Shown here piece by piece: positions 24,501 through 31,660 of a stretch of DNA of 46,437 nucleotides (the first letter of the stretch is position 1; each line of letters opens with the position of its first letter). This stretch comes from a virus, in the IMG/VR virus record IMGVR_UViG_3300031884_000041, positions 1-46,437 of that record. One strand, written 5' to 3'. Under the pieces are notes generated by a model. It was not told the origin of the DNA. It saw only the letters and a program-made list of their open reading frames with translations, and ran no database searches. The position numbers and the translations under genes are program-made.

Positions 24501-26959
24501 ATAAATTGTTTGTGTTTAATGCGTCTTACAGTGATGTAAAGAGTTGGTATGTAACTGTTAACGGAAATAAAGTTGATACTCCGGTCTTTAGTGTTGTATC
24601 AGATAGCAGTGAAGCATCAAATCGTGTAGCATTAGAATTTGCTTCTGCTTTACAAAATGGTGATGTTTTACAGGCGTGGTTCTTTAATGCTCCTTATAAG
24701 GCATTTAATGAAGCAGTAGATCAATATATTAACAATGTTGGATTAACTGATAATAACTTTGTATTGACTAATCCTCCGGGAGCAACTGCTCCGTTCCATG
24801 ATCAGGCAATTGTGTCATTTAACGGATTACAACTATTGCCACCTGACACAATTTATTATATTGCTAACGCAGGACAAACTAAATTTTCTATATTAGCAGG
24901 TGTTGATTATGAAAGTGGGTCAATTGGTGCCGACCAGTTAGAAGTTTATGTTAACGGAAAACTTTCAACTTACACTTATATTCAAGTTGAAGATACTGTT
25001 GAAATTCCTACTGTTAATAAAGGTGATGCGGTTGCCATAGTTATTATGGTTGATAATCAATATGAAATTAATTCATCGGGTGTTTTAATATTGTCTTCGA
25101 ACGTTACAAGAACCGGCAATGATACAATTCGTGTAACAACATATAATAATGATAACGGTCTTTCATTAAGACGTGAAAGATTTACAGGGTTAGTTAATAA
25201 TCGTTATGTACTAAGTAGAACTATTATTAGTTCTGAATATTTGTGGGTTGAAATTGACGGAAAACCAATTGCCAGTGAGACTGGATTCCAATTGGATCAA
25301 GATGCTCAAACAGTTATTTTAAATTCTAATTTACGAGTTAATTCTTCTAACAATGTTGTAATTTCATCAATTGGCGGAAATTATACTTATGGAGGCATAA
25401 TTGGTTATAGAATTTTCTATGATAACAATGGCCTAACATCTTACAAACGTCTAAGTTCAGCAAATAGCACTCAATTAGTTGATGATATATATCCTACTGA
25501 TACAACAATCACTGTGCTTGATGCCTCAACTCTAACGCCTCCAAATCTTGATCAACGCATTCCTGGAGTTGTATTAATTGATGGCGAGCGAATTGAATTT
25601 TATACTTTAGATGTTGCTAACAATAAATTAGGACAATTAAAAAGAGGTTCTAGAGGAACAGGTATTAAATTAGTTCATCCTTCTGGCACAACAGTTATTG
25701 ACCAAGGTTCTAATCAAACAATTAGAATTAAAGACAATATTGGTATTAATACAATACAGCCTACAACATCTAGTCAACTTGTTTCTAATATTGTTCTTAC
25801 TTCAACAACTTCGACAACTTTTCAATTGCCTCTAACAGTTGTTACAAGTACTGAATACTACAATACATTTACATATACTGCTATTGTTGCTTCTGGAAAC
25901 GGTATAGATTATAATATTAGTCCTACAGGTTCTGTAATGTATCAAACAGTACAGGCATTTACTACAGATCTTCCTCCGCTATCTTACATTAATTTACCAG
26001 AACAAGATATTGGTTGGTTAGGAATAAGTGAAGTAAGTGTTGGCGGAGTCAAAGGAGATAATACATCGTGGTTTAGAGATTTACAAAATTCTGTAAACAC
26101 AGAAACATCCGGAACAACTTATTTGTATTTCTTTGATGGCGTTAACAATGTAGGCAATTTTGTTGTAACTGAAGTTTATGACGGAAGCACTACAGAATTC
26201 CAAAGCAAATATAATATTCCTTTATTTGCGGCTTCTGCTGTAACTGATTCAGCAACTGGTAATACTTCTACAGTTTGGTACTTAAAAGTTCAACCAGCAT
26301 CAATTGATATTGGAATTTTTACGGCAAGTACAAATATTTCTCTAACTTGGAATCATACAGTTCCTAATACATTAGGCGAAACTCCTTATTTTGTAACAAG
26401 TGCTACAATTATTCCTAACGGATTAACTGCTACTGTGTTTTTAACCACTTCGACAGTTGTTAATTCTACAGGAACAATATTTGAATTAACTGGAATTGAT
26501 TTCACTTCAAGTGCTAACGATTTGTCAAGGGAAGCAAGTGTTTATTATCAAGGTACTTTATTAAAAAATTCATTAAGTACCATTACAAATCATTCTGCAA
26601 ATATTGCCTATGACAGTGGTGAAGTTAATAGTATTGGTCTAGTAAGTGATCCGGTAGTTCCTGATGAATATAGAATTACGCAGTTCCAGAATAGATACTT
26701 CCTTGAATTGTTTATTCCTATAGCATTAAATTCTCAAATAAGAGTTGTAAAGAACTCTACAACTGTTTGGTGGGATTTGAATAGTGATCAGTCATTAATT
26801 AATCAAAATACTGAGCAGATTCGCTTCTTGCGTAGTGCGCCTGCTGCACTACCAGATAAATATCAATATGGACAAAACACAGATTCAATTCCTGTACTAG
26901 TTACTGAAGACGGTGATACGTTACAAACTGAAGGCGGAGATCTATTGTTGGATGAATAA
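12596..26959 (+). CDS. Giant 4787-residue baseplate/tail structural protein in gp7 position
   Basis: One uninterrupted frame takes up 31% of the window. The N-terminus (1-160) has LLPSVFRTNKNTKFLAGTLD and LLRPEFLSYDPHIEWDKFVN, a conserved-looking entry domain that probably anchors it to the baseplate. Inside are two segments resembling chitin-binding-type modules (about 1367-1408 and 1621-1665, the latter with WSQYTDYTAGDVVQYNGIYY) and FG-GAP/propeller-like repeats (about 2040-2465: FGSSLAFD...LAIGAPGTNGG, FGTSVASSNGYIVVGAPG). GSGY repeats follow (about 2855-2930 and 3220-3302), then a nidogen-like region (about 3711-3858: GFSWNMYGTEYTSVEIGVNG) and several VYVNG-type beta modules. The end, LVTEDGDTLQTEGGDLLLDE, is a common phage structural-protein C-terminus. 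T4 gp7 (1032 residues) occupies this place after gp6, but no direct match is claimed. Ligand binding is inferred. GGAG lies 8 bases before the ATG. Confidence 0.7.
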   Translation: MGNSIINVVDVNNPGNNRKSVDLLPSVFRTNKNTKFLAGTLDPLIQQPNIDKISGWVGSTGTLTYNSSTDFYIQETLPLRQAYQLQPAVIVSDTNLNIDKAFSYDDLINQLGFDGAFTNNLDRLLRPEFLSYDPHIEWDKFVNFTQYYWIPTGPDPIDIVGAQKATVSSYTVKDDNTKENFIISPDGLTPDETIILYRGTTYNFNINSTHKFFIKTQRTQQGNEYNNNVTNNGVSLGQVSIYVDQTTPDTLYYCTDDSPYPGGVILVLDPIQDTIINVQNEVVGKSSYTSGNGVVLSNGMKIQFLGEVLPASYKDKQFIVEGVGTAIQLIDYSTLTTPEAYSDMLDDNFDGTGFDEYPFDTFESLPLTPEYVTINRSSQDLNPWSRYNRWFHKDVLIATAASTGQPLNLPQNARATRPIIEFKPNIQLFNFGAQSQTNIDLIDTVTTDAFKQAEGQTGYYIDGVLVDAGNLVVFAADTDPDVIGKIYQVQFVNNDGIFRVHFEEYLTVNDLDNVIINSGNTQQGKNWWYTNSTGSGKWTFGQQKTDLNQAPVFDVFDTNGNSFGNTTYYNSDFSGTRMFGYAVGKGTPDPVLGFPLEYTNIADQAYYLFNNYFMDDVFNVIVNEINTIQNVNTGFLRINSLTPEYVTVWTDAAEFNIPETNGVYDVSIGYTNNPLNGNISQFTLSELSAHAQSAAQRNPDVTGKFLGSNNVRDLPNFITYGTRLIVNKNPLAMAGYFVCDLTHDVPAAIRQVGSQYNQFKLRLLTAASNLAHKHTPAEALDICLHNINIINNNNFPYNNTDMLAWGPQNTTRSYPVTDYRFTSYTLPNGVFNLNELGRRAVYIYHTDTSGNITQLTYGIDYTFDPVLADVNISYELTKGDTITVVDYPTSQACYVPMTPTKMGMYPAFEPKMYVDDTYVTPTMVIRGHDGSITVAYGDNRDDVLLEFEKRVYNNLKVKYNTDLLDINSIIPGVSRTTDYTISEVNSILEKEFLQWTNLYRFDYSTNSTVTEDIFTYNFSSAVDTNTGLIMPGGWRAIYKLYYDTDRPHEAPWEMLGFQDMPDWWEEMYGPAPYTNGNLNLWEDLAAGKINGAVNPLYVRPNLLKYIPVDESGNLLDPIAAGMAMRLNPLRTTDPWTFGDMGPVETAWRRSVLYPFAVSIMMSATKPADFYSKLFDTSRMTMNLAGEYVYKDTGTFFSPNNLSIYNDTSSGSPVMATGYMPMVVEIGVQKDSSFITNLKNDLNSLNLQLLYKVGGFVEKDSLEIIIDSVNPSTSNPGVSLNNEDYTIFLNQGNPFTVASISGLVIQRTESGYMLKGYDSGHPYFKIYNPIFSALGRTLNVGGKSAPYVIWTPSSTDIDRPTQTGTAVNPSGNKFYTAGTYVSYNNKWYIVTVSHTAGPAFNASYFQQIPVLPTINGITVNVPTGYESTETIIPYGTTFTDEQSLYNVIVGYGAWLEAQGFIFDDYQGDMQQVLDWNYSAKEFLFWSLQGWAADSLITISPFANTLKFSNPNGVVDNVLNGYYQYSLLRADGTSLRPNKVSTQRIDNTFMIQTLDSLEGLFFAELNVVQKEHNIILNNKSYFNDIIYDIETGYRQGRIKLKGFKTSGWTGGMQSPGFIYDEAEVNNWSQYTDYTAGDVVQYNGIYYGASKNIDGTSTFAFSSWDVLPGKPTPGLLPNFDLKARQFEEFYSVNLDGFDPDQQSLAQHLIGYQPRPYLQNIFSDNVTQYKFYQGFIKEKGTRNSINRLDKASVISLDTSIDYFEEWAFRIGAYGSYSTSQEIEFPLNQQGFLENPQIINFVNTAPYQSTDFIQYVTPGNLVISPSDYNSSPFSTIDFADLDTNKTLPVAGYVRIDDVTATAYNKNSIIDIANNRSLNDGDSIWLGFREDSSWDVYRYTLLSSKIVNAAFLVPGSQLIVTTDSAHNLQAGDLISISQFGTEINGVYAVLSVPDYNSFVISTTLTFLTSPFVPDTGLIYQFASVRHATPNDVSANTALNSAKFGEKIWVDDADGQGHWAVYQKSNVYTSQNIQNIEPGILLPVNQQFGDKIITDETGKYVFVGSPNHRMSGVSNGRVLAYQKDGTGTNQLIKLYSIDYVEAGTDPSTATNMLFGSSLAFDNTENILAIGAPGTNGGRGTVKFVQLDFANNSLILNNAVSSPTPTANGQFGTDIFVNDVGVVYVGEPGTGSVWMSSNFEFAQSNPTFNMFHTTSTGFGTSISGSADGNYLVVGSPNEDAVYVFHGVNNPSTMTTSTIFVKGIPGMTTGINFGYKVTMDQAGQTLFVSAPVAKKVFVYSIGTNGLFTNPPTQIISTPFANQDTLFGVDISIDPASDTLVVSSSGEGRDTLTFDTYQNLLENSTSTYGTPYVKDPTSTQKTSTTFDGKTTAFYGTFAQSGNVYVYNRFGNNFVLGQTVEDSNVEAFDAFGTSVASSNGYIVVGAPGTNNNPQQTGSIFVFDSTATTSWSILRQQVPLVDMSTINRTYTIDTVNDVVQDYLEIIDPIKGLIPGLADQEIKFKAVTDPAVYSVGNSSTVVDTNSNWLDEHLGELWWDLSTVKYVWYEQGDLEFRRNNWNATFPGSTIDVYEWVKSSYLPSQWATLADTVGGLAQGISGQPKYPDNSVLSVKQVYSSLTNSFSNVYYFWVKNKTTLPSTAGRNMSSFDTSNLIADPKGQGTLYASFIDPTALMLTNVKPTLRDSSIDLVVEMDTTKNDINKHTEWVLFREGDVNSAPDIGTTLVQKLLDSYIGRDPLGNPVPDPALPSRMKYGIGFRPRQSMFVDRISALRSLIGYVNSQFINYQVNEEHYDFTRLYAQEQPDDQSAGTYDVVVEDNTAFDAVVNQYWVQAQLSVDLLNGRISNVTISNPGSGYGTFTGLTQDVNGNYITFKGPTVSILGDGQNAEIRTIVDVNGKVIDTVIVNPGTGYNNLIATVRPHAVIITLDSTVNNRWSLNQFNYSTKQFLRIHTQSFNVTQYWKYVDWVSPDYVLHSTIQKTIDYTYQLPIVDVTVGSYVRINNPGDGNYIILQKIFPAQYPGTFNNEYNLVYKQNGTLQFLDNLWSNNNNNYGFDTANWDQTPFSQANDTEMEYIASALLFDLLTGDLAIYNNIVWFKSVKYALAEQKFLDWAFKTSFIYVVNSAGYLNQPATYKLQDTSYYESYINETKPYHTKVRSFQSTYTATELTSAYPTDFDLPSYWNSATNSFETVTFGNPLLLQQPYINWLDNYTYNVSEIIVYDGGSGYRTPPIVNLVNQTGDPGKGATAEAYIALGKVTQVIVTNSGSGYLSAPIVEFVGGGNNAAVPARAVARIQNGNVRSNLIHIKFDRVSGSNEIGDQRTLDTFISDGSTREYQLTWSPETATSTFDVEINGIIVLPGTYSVLFSTAMYNGYTKTYAKLTLGSVPNEGDVITVSYNKNIDLYHAADRIRDYYVPVAGMPGNSATLLMAGLEYPGTVIDTLPLQTSAGWDTVGWASSVWDDYDGETGLYSTYGSDSTTTFTLPFTPSVGEKITTYITTTTNNKITTVRIDDPHYGTTASKNVYATTSTFIGNGITRTINIGTLTNAATIIDFRLSSSDGTVVPTDYDVDSIIDSGGWNTSFDAITGINLDGDGLVTPNNSYGPEENLPGTVSDTLGISVYTRSPSEIPLVTTKKYVVDGTTEFNLGTVPANTASVQVMYNNDLLTYGLDYNIDYANQVINLLTSTSTSTIYYYDTGISKPSYETTTNIPFQTQTAQGPIDLGFSWNMYGTEYTSVEIGVNGYITFGGAENVYSPYELGSLFYPAIYPQYTNLFVGSETYGAGASGQPLSTGEVPGYFYSTGEVNDFKYWTLRFQGTHYTTRNKTPTVPAYDFEVSLYTNGVDQYVEMIYGVVVPSTLQGINSSDRGAVYGIANNGTPTNPGARVGPTTVTNYSSHVYYSKANDGNWSYLGTGSFNSNKIRYQSNKLISPSNTIDLLSITTVGVSGQNMLDSAAIVVSSNLVSNKLFVFNASYSDVKSWYVTVNGNKVDTPVFSVVSDSSEASNRVALEFASALQNGDVLQAWFFNAPYKAFNEAVDQYINNVGLTDNNFVLTNPPGATAPFHDQAIVSFNGLQLLPPDTIYYIANAGQTKFSILAGVDYESGSIGADQLEVYVNGKLSTYTYIQVEDTVEIPTVNKGDAVAIVIMVDNQYEINSSGVLILSSNVTRTGNDTIRVTTYNNDNGLSLRRERFTGLVNNRYVLSRTIISSEYLWVEIDGKPIASETGFQLDQDAQTVILNSNLRVNSSNNVVISSIGGNYTYGGIIGYRIFYDNNGLTSYKRLSSANSTQLVDDIYPTDTTITVLDASTLTPPNLDQRIPGVVLIDGERIEFYTLDVANNKLGQLKRGSRGTGIKLVHPSGTTVIDQGSNQTIRIKDNIGINTIQPTTSSQLVSNIVLTSTTSTTFQLPLTVVTSTEYYNTFTYTAIVASGNGIDYNISPTGSVMYQTVQAFTTDLPPLSYINLPEQDIGWLGISEVSVGGVKGDNTSWFRDLQNSVNTETSGTTYLYFFDGVNNVGNFVVTEVYDGSTTEFQSKYNIPLFAASAVTDSATGNTSTVWYLKVQPASIDIGIFTASTNISLTWNHTVPNTLGETPYFVTSATIIPNGLTATVFLTTSTVVNSTGTIFELTGIDFTSSANDLSREASVYYQGTLLKNSLSTITNHSANIAYDSGEVNSIGLVSDPVVPDEYRITQFQNRYFLELFIPIALNSQIRVVKNSTTVWWDLNSDQSLINQNTEQIRFLRSAPAALPDKYQYGQNTDSIPVLVTEDGDTLQTEGGDLLLDE

Positions 26960-26962
26960 AAA

Positions 26963-28204
26963 ATGAAAATATCGCAATTAACAACTTCTACAAATCCTAG
27001 TGATAACGCCTCGGTTCCTATAGTGGACAACGGTAACAGTTATCAAGTCAGCGTCGGTACTCTTAAAAGTACACTTGCTAAGTCTTTACAAGGACCATCG
27101 GGTGCTACAGGACTAGTAGGTCCAACAGGAAATATCGGAGCAACTGGAGTAGAAGGTAGCACAGGTGCTACAGGTCCAGCAGGTGCCACTGGCGCTCAAG
27201 GACCACAGGGTATCCCAGGCACATTCGTAGCAGTTGGCGGAACAGGTGCTACAGGGCCTGATGGAGCAACTGGAGCAGGTGCTACAGGAGCAACTGGTCA
27301 GCGAGGAAGTACAGGAGCGTATGGGCCTAACGGTGCTACTGGTGCTACAGGTTTTGGTGCTACAGGCGCTACAGGACCTGCTGGTGCTACAGGACCACAA
27401 GGTATTCCAGGTACTGCGGCTCTTCAGGGTGCTACTGGTGTTCAAGGCGCTACTGGACCAACCGGTTCTACTGGTGTACAAGGCGCCACAGGTGTACAAG
27501 GTGCCACAGGTGTACAAGGTGCCACAGGTAGCGCAGGAGCAACTGGCCCAATTGGATCAACTGGCGCACAAGGAATTCCGGGTACTGCGGCTGCACAAGG
27601 TGCTACTGGCGCTACAGGCATTAACGGTGCTACTGGCCCTCAAGGTAATCAAGGTAATCAAGGAACAACTGGTGCTACTGGTCCTCAAGGAAATGCTGGA
27701 GCAACTGGCCCTCAAGGAAATGCTGGAGCAACTGGAGCCGGGGCGACTGGTGCCACTGGCCCTCAAGGCCCATCCGGTACAGGTTCAACAGGAGCAACAG
27801 GCCCTGCTGGCGCTGGCGCTACAGGAGCAACAGGACAATCAGGAACAAATGGCAGTACGGGTGCCACTGGCCCATCGGGCGGAGTTGGCGCAACTGGTGC
27901 TGTAACTATAGTTGGAAATACATATACAGTACAAACATTATATGCTAGTACATTAACAGTTAGCGTACTTGGACTGGGCAGTATTGTTAGCGGAAATGAT
28001 CTTGCGTTAAAAGCCGCTGGGCAAATCACAGTTAATGCTCCTTTTGTACTAACAACATCAACTACTGCTGGTTTAAGCAGTATTGGACCAATTACACAGA
28101 AAGGTGCTATGGTTTTTGTAACCGATGCATCTGGGGGTGCTCAGCCTTGTTATTATGACGGAACACACTGGTATACCGTAAATGGAAGAACTCAGATCGC
28201 CTAA
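26963..28204 (+). CDS. Collagen-like fibre protein
   Basis: The 413 residues consist of a ~43-residue N-terminal head ([20 protein letters not shown], a motif often starting phage fibres), a Gly-X-Y domain from about 44 to 315 dominated by GAT, GPQ, GAQ and GIP triplets with a few interruptions, and a ~95-residue beta cap ([20 protein letters not shown]). Collagen-like repeats in phage fibres form trimeric rods, and the cap probably sets register and trimer folding. The cap resembles the end of the fibre at 38042-39346. The gene starts three bases after the giant gene, so coupled translation is likely. The Thr-rich GAT bias is typical of bacterial and phage collagens, which lack hydroxyproline. 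Confidence 0.85.
   Translation: MKISQLTTSTNPSDNASVPIVDNGNSYQVSVGTLKSTLAKSLQGPSGATGLVGPTGNIGATGVEGSTGATGPAGATGAQGPQGIPGTFVAVGGTGATGPDGATGAGATGATGQRGSTGAYGPNGATGATGFGATGATGPAGATGPQGIPGTAALQGATGVQGATGPTGSTGVQGATGVQGATGVQGATGSAGATGPIGSTGAQGIPGTAAAQGATGATGINGATGPQGNQGNQGTTGATGPQGNAGATGPQGNAGATGAGATGATGPQGPSGTGSTGATGPAGAGATGATGQSGTNGSTGATGPSGGVGATGAVTIVGNTYTVQTLYASTLTVSVLGLGSIVSGNDLALKAAGQITVNAPFVLTTSTTAGLSSIGPITQKGAMVFVTDASGGAQPCYYDGTHWYTVNGRTQIA
27093..27903 (+). repeat. Gly-X-Y coding repeat with near-identical 18-base and 27-base tandem units
   Basis: This is the DNA behind the collagen-like rod. At about 27472-27528 an 18-base unit coding for GVQGAT occurs three times with one or two changes. 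At about 27684-27737 a 27-base unit coding for GPQGNAGAT occurs twice. Such units can gain or lose copies by recombination and so change rod length. Confidence 0.8.
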
Positions 28205-28214
28205 TTTTTAAAGA

Positions 28215-28221
28215 ATAAATA
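28215..28221 (+). promoter_or_regulatory. Late promoter element upstream of the 28227 gene
   Basis: ATAAATA (preceded by A) lies just after the collagen-like gene. It is only 5 bases before the first ATG of the next gene, so a transcript from it would start at or after that ATG. It would then serve an internal ATG at 28248 (residue 8) or the downstream fibre genes. Confidence 0.4.
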
Positions 28222-28226
28222 GCACT

Positions 28227-28883
28227 ATGAATACAGACGAGAATAAAATGCCACAACAACCAAAACCAACTCCTCAGATGGGCGATGTAGGGGGTGTAAA
28301 ACTCCAAGGTCACATCAAAATTTTTGATCCTGAAACAAAAGAAGTCTTTGTAGATAAGCGAAATGCTATTCATTACGAAAATTTTAGTATTGCTTTAGTA
28401 CAAAGTATTGGTAACTTGGGTCAAGGATTTATATCTGAAATGGCATTTGGTAACGGTGGCACACGTATTGATCCTACAGGAATTATTACATATCTAACTC
28501 CTAATACATTAGGCGTTAATAGCCAGTTATACAATCAAACATATTACAAAAACGTCGATGCTCAAAGCGTTAATGACTTAGATCCTTCTCGCAATTACAT
28601 GGAATATCGTCATGTTTCGGGAGCAACATATTCAGATTTATTGGTTAGTTGTTTGTTAGATTTTGGAGAACCTAGCGGACAACTAGCATTTGATACAGGA
28701 ACTAATCTTTCAAATGATTTTATTTTTGATGAAATTGGTTTAAAAGCGTATAGTCCTGTTGGTGCTAATATGGGTTCACTATTAACTCATGTTATTTTTC
28801 ACCCTGTGCAGAAATCATTAAACCGTTTAATTCAAATTGATTACACAATTAGAATTCAAAGTATTAGCGGAACTGGAGCCTAA
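28227..28883 (+). CDS. Conserved phage virion protein of unknown role
   Basis: The 218 residues begin with a Pro/Gln-rich lead. A compact, apparently single-domain body follows, with GHIKIFDPETKEVFVDKRNA, IHYENFSIALVQSIG, EMAFGNGGTRIDPTGIITYL, a central YMEYRHVSGATY, NDFIFDEIGLKAYSP and a C-terminal strand LNRLIQIDYTIRIQSI. I recognise the pattern as recurring beside fibre genes in marine T4-like phages but know no tested function. It could be a connector between baseplate and fibres (T4 gp8-gp10 zone). Two starts are possible: the ATG at 28227, behind a weak AAAG, or ATG at 28248, which suits the late element at 28215-28221. It ends four bases before the first of the four paralogous fibres. 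Confidence 0.55.
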   Translation: MNTDENKMPQQPKPTPQMGDVGGVKLQGHIKIFDPETKEVFVDKRNAIHYENFSIALVQSIGNLGQGFISEMAFGNGGTRIDPTGIITYLTPNTLGVNSQLYNQTYYKNVDAQSVNDLDPSRNYMEYRHVSGATYSDLLVSCLLDFGEPSGQLAFDTGTNLSNDFIFDEIGLKAYSPVGANMGSLLTHVIFHPVQKSLNRLIQIDYTIRIQSISGTGA

Positions 28884-28887
28884 GTAG

Positions 28888-31656
28888 ATGCCTTACATTC
28901 TTTACAAATCAGATCCGACTAAACAAAATCAGGCAATCACAGTCCAGGACGGCACAACAAATGATACCGATACAAGTTTAACTTTTATTGGAAAAAATGC
29001 TCCTAGTTTTGGCATATCAGTCAACGAAGATTTTTTATATCTGTTAGAAAACTTTTCTAATTCAAATCCTCCGTTACATCCTACCGAAGGACAGTTGTGG
29101 TACGATACATCTAACGCATCATTAACTGGCAATAAGATAAAAGCCTTTGATGGCACATTGTGGAAGCCTGTTAACGGAATTTGGCAACAATCAAAACAAC
29201 CAAGTGGATCAGTTGATCCTGGTGATATATGGGTAGATACATCTCGTTCACAGTTATATATTACACAAGACGGAACATCATGGACTTTAATCGGACCTAC
29301 ATATTCTAGTGTATTAAAGACTGGTAGTTATGCTGAGACTATTACAGATAATTCTGGCGCTGTTCACAATGTTATTAAAAATTATATTAATGATCAAGTT
29401 GTTGAAGTAATTGCCAGTGAAGTATTTTATCCTCAGCCTCCTATTTACGGATTTACAGAATTACAACCTGGTATTAATTTAAGTTCAGTATTCAACAGTC
29501 AGTTAAATGCCACAGCCAGTACTGCTAATGGATTAAATTTAGCAGATGGTTCTGTGTTGTCAGGAAACGCTGTTGTAAGAACAGACGTTAACAGTACAAT
29601 CAACGCAACACTATTTGCTAGTCAAATTGGCATTGGTCAATCTTCAAGCGGAGGAACTACAAGTCCTTGGGTGTTAAGTCAAACTAATGGATATCAGGCA
29701 AATATTAGTAATCCTGTTCCTGCTGGAACATTTAATGTTACAGTAACAAATCCTTCCGGTAATCCTTTAAGATTATTAACAATTGATGGAAGTATTGGTG
29801 GTATTGGTATTAATATTCCTACATCTTCAACTCCATTGGCTAATCAATCATTAGATGTTAATGGCAATGTTACTATTAGAAAACAACTTTCGTTAACAAC
29901 AAGTACAACAGGATTGGTATCTAGCGGTGCTGTAACAGTTAACAATGTATTAACTGTTAACGGTAATAGTAATTTAGTTAATGCTTATATTACAGGAACC
30001 ACTTATTTAGGAACATCAAACTGGCCTAAAACAACTTCTGCGTTACTGCCAGTTGGTACAGGCAACAATGCTCCAGATATTGGATCTCCGACATACCCAT
30101 TTGGTACAATATACTCTCAGGTGTTTTCAGCACCAGAGGCGGCATCTGGCGCGGTAGCAGGAACTAATGCGGTTGGCAATCTACTTGTTAATATTTCCAC
30201 AGGAGAATTAAGAACAGGTGATCCTATATATTTTACATATACACCATTAACCCCTACTGCTTCAATAACACAAGTAACTACTAATTTAATTGTGCTAAGT
30301 TCAATAGCAGGTGTTAATGTAGGAATGCCTGTAACATTTTCTTACACTCCTTCAACGGTAACTGTAACAGGTATATACCCCGGAAGCGGATCTAATCCTA
30401 ATCAGTTTATTGTTAATAGTACAGCAGGCCTTGCTGAAGGAATGAGTATTAAATTTACTGGAACTGTTGGGGCCAGCAACGTTAGTACTTCGACTACATA
30501 TTTCATTCAAAATATTGTTGACTCTACACATATCACTGTTAGTAGCAGTTGGTTTGGAGCACTACCATTTACTGTTACGGGAACAGCATCAGTTGGAAGT
30601 CCTCCATACATACCTGTCACATTAACAGGCACAGTTGGAGCAACATTTGGCGGTCTGACTACATCTACAACCTATTACGTACAAAGTATTTCTGGAAACA
30701 GTATACGTGTTTCAACAAGTTACGGCGGTAGTCCTCTTTCTTTAACAAATGGATCAGCAGGACCAAGCGGAGTTCAATTATCTATTGGCGGTCCTTTTGC
30801 TCTTGTTAATAATGTTGGACCTAAATACCTGTATCAAGTAGAATCAGTTATTGATTTTTCTCATATAACTATTGCCGACAATAGTGGAATTCCAATATCC
30901 CTTCCTGCGAATGTAAATTTATTTGGAATTAATTTTAGTGGTGGCACTAGTTTAAGTACAACATTTATTGGTAATTTAGCAGGTGGAGCAAGTACATTAA
31001 CTAATGCGGCGACTTGGAAAATTGAAGGACAAATCCAAGCAAGCGGATTTACATACGGCGGCGGCCCGGCTCCAACACAGGCAAATGGTCAATCTTATTA
31101 TGCGTTTGAAGCATTATTGTCACCGACTGCTATTACAAGTCAAACAGTAATTACATCTGTACAAAGTACTTCTACTATATTAGTTTCTAATAATGGTGGA
31201 CTACAGCAAATTACCAAAGGTAATTATCTACAAGACATATATGCAAATTTAGTACCTACTGGATCAGTGCTACCTTATGCTGGTTTAGTAAGTAAGATTC
31301 CTAGCGGATGGTTACTATGTGACGGTGCGTTAGTTGATACAGGCGAAAGTGACGGAATATATCAAAACTTATTCAACACTATAGGATACCTATACGGAAA
31401 AGGTTCAGTATCTTCGGAATTTAGATTACCTGATTTGAGATCTCGTATACCTTTAGGTTACGATGATATGAATAACTATCCAAATTTATCTGGTACTACT
31501 ATTAACAATGCCGCAGGATTAACTAATAACACAACGCCTAATCAACAATTGGCACAAAATTTTGCGGTAGGAGTTTCCGATGTTGCTGGAGAAATTGCTA
31601 GTTCTGGTACCAGCGGAATTTATTATCAAGCAATGAACTATATTATAAAGATCTAA
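28888..31656 (+). CDS. Tail fibre paralog 1 with phage tail-collar domain
   Basis: Residues ~1-135 form the shared N-terminal module of four fibres here: SLTFIGKNAPSFGISVNEDF, LYLLENFSNSNPP, EGQLWYDTS, GDIWVDTSRSQLY, WTLIGP. The middle is Ser/Thr/Gly-rich and beta-structured, probably a trimeric shaft. Residues ~789-861 are a tail-collar domain (GSVLPYAGLVSKIPSGWLLC, then SSEFRLPDLRSRIPLGYDD), the family found in T4 gp12 and many fibres. The protein ends 40-60 residues later, without an obvious separate chaperone. The shared N-terminus suggests that all four fibres dock at equivalent sites or on one another, while the C-terminal parts differ and may bind different receptors. At 922 residues it is the longest of the set. 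Confidence 0.82.
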   Translation: MPYILYKSDPTKQNQAITVQDGTTNDTDTSLTFIGKNAPSFGISVNEDFLYLLENFSNSNPPLHPTEGQLWYDTSNASLTGNKIKAFDGTLWKPVNGIWQQSKQPSGSVDPGDIWVDTSRSQLYITQDGTSWTLIGPTYSSVLKTGSYAETITDNSGAVHNVIKNYINDQVVEVIASEVFYPQPPIYGFTELQPGINLSSVFNSQLNATASTANGLNLADGSVLSGNAVVRTDVNSTINATLFASQIGIGQSSSGGTTSPWVLSQTNGYQANISNPVPAGTFNVTVTNPSGNPLRLLTIDGSIGGIGINIPTSSTPLANQSLDVNGNVTIRKQLSLTTSTTGLVSSGAVTVNNVLTVNGNSNLVNAYITGTTYLGTSNWPKTTSALLPVGTGNNAPDIGSPTYPFGTIYSQVFSAPEAASGAVAGTNAVGNLLVNISTGELRTGDPIYFTYTPLTPTASITQVTTNLIVLSSIAGVNVGMPVTFSYTPSTVTVTGIYPGSGSNPNQFIVNSTAGLAEGMSIKFTGTVGASNVSTSTTYFIQNIVDSTHITVSSSWFGALPFTVTGTASVGSPPYIPVTLTGTVGATFGGLTTSTTYYVQSISGNSIRVSTSYGGSPLSLTNGSAGPSGVQLSIGGPFALVNNVGPKYLYQVESVIDFSHITIADNSGIPISLPANVNLFGINFSGGTSLSTTFIGNLAGGASTLTNAATWKIEGQIQASGFTYGGGPAPTQANGQSYYAFEALLSPTAITSQTVITSVQSTSTILVSNNGGLQQITKGNYLQDIYANLVPTGSVLPYAGLVSKIPSGWLLCDGALVDTGESDGIYQNLFNTIGYLYGKGSVSSEFRLPDLRSRIPLGYDDMNNYPNLSGTTINNAAGLTNNTTPNQQLAQNFAVGVSDVAGEIASSGTSGIYYQAMNYIIKI

Positions 31657-31660
31657 GACA

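Noticed and set aside
27234-27905. A 223-codon open frame inside the collagen-like gene
   Set aside because: It is the shifted reading of the Gly-X-Y repeat (Leu/Gln/Val-rich nonsense repeats) with no own ribosome site. The main frame explains the sequence.
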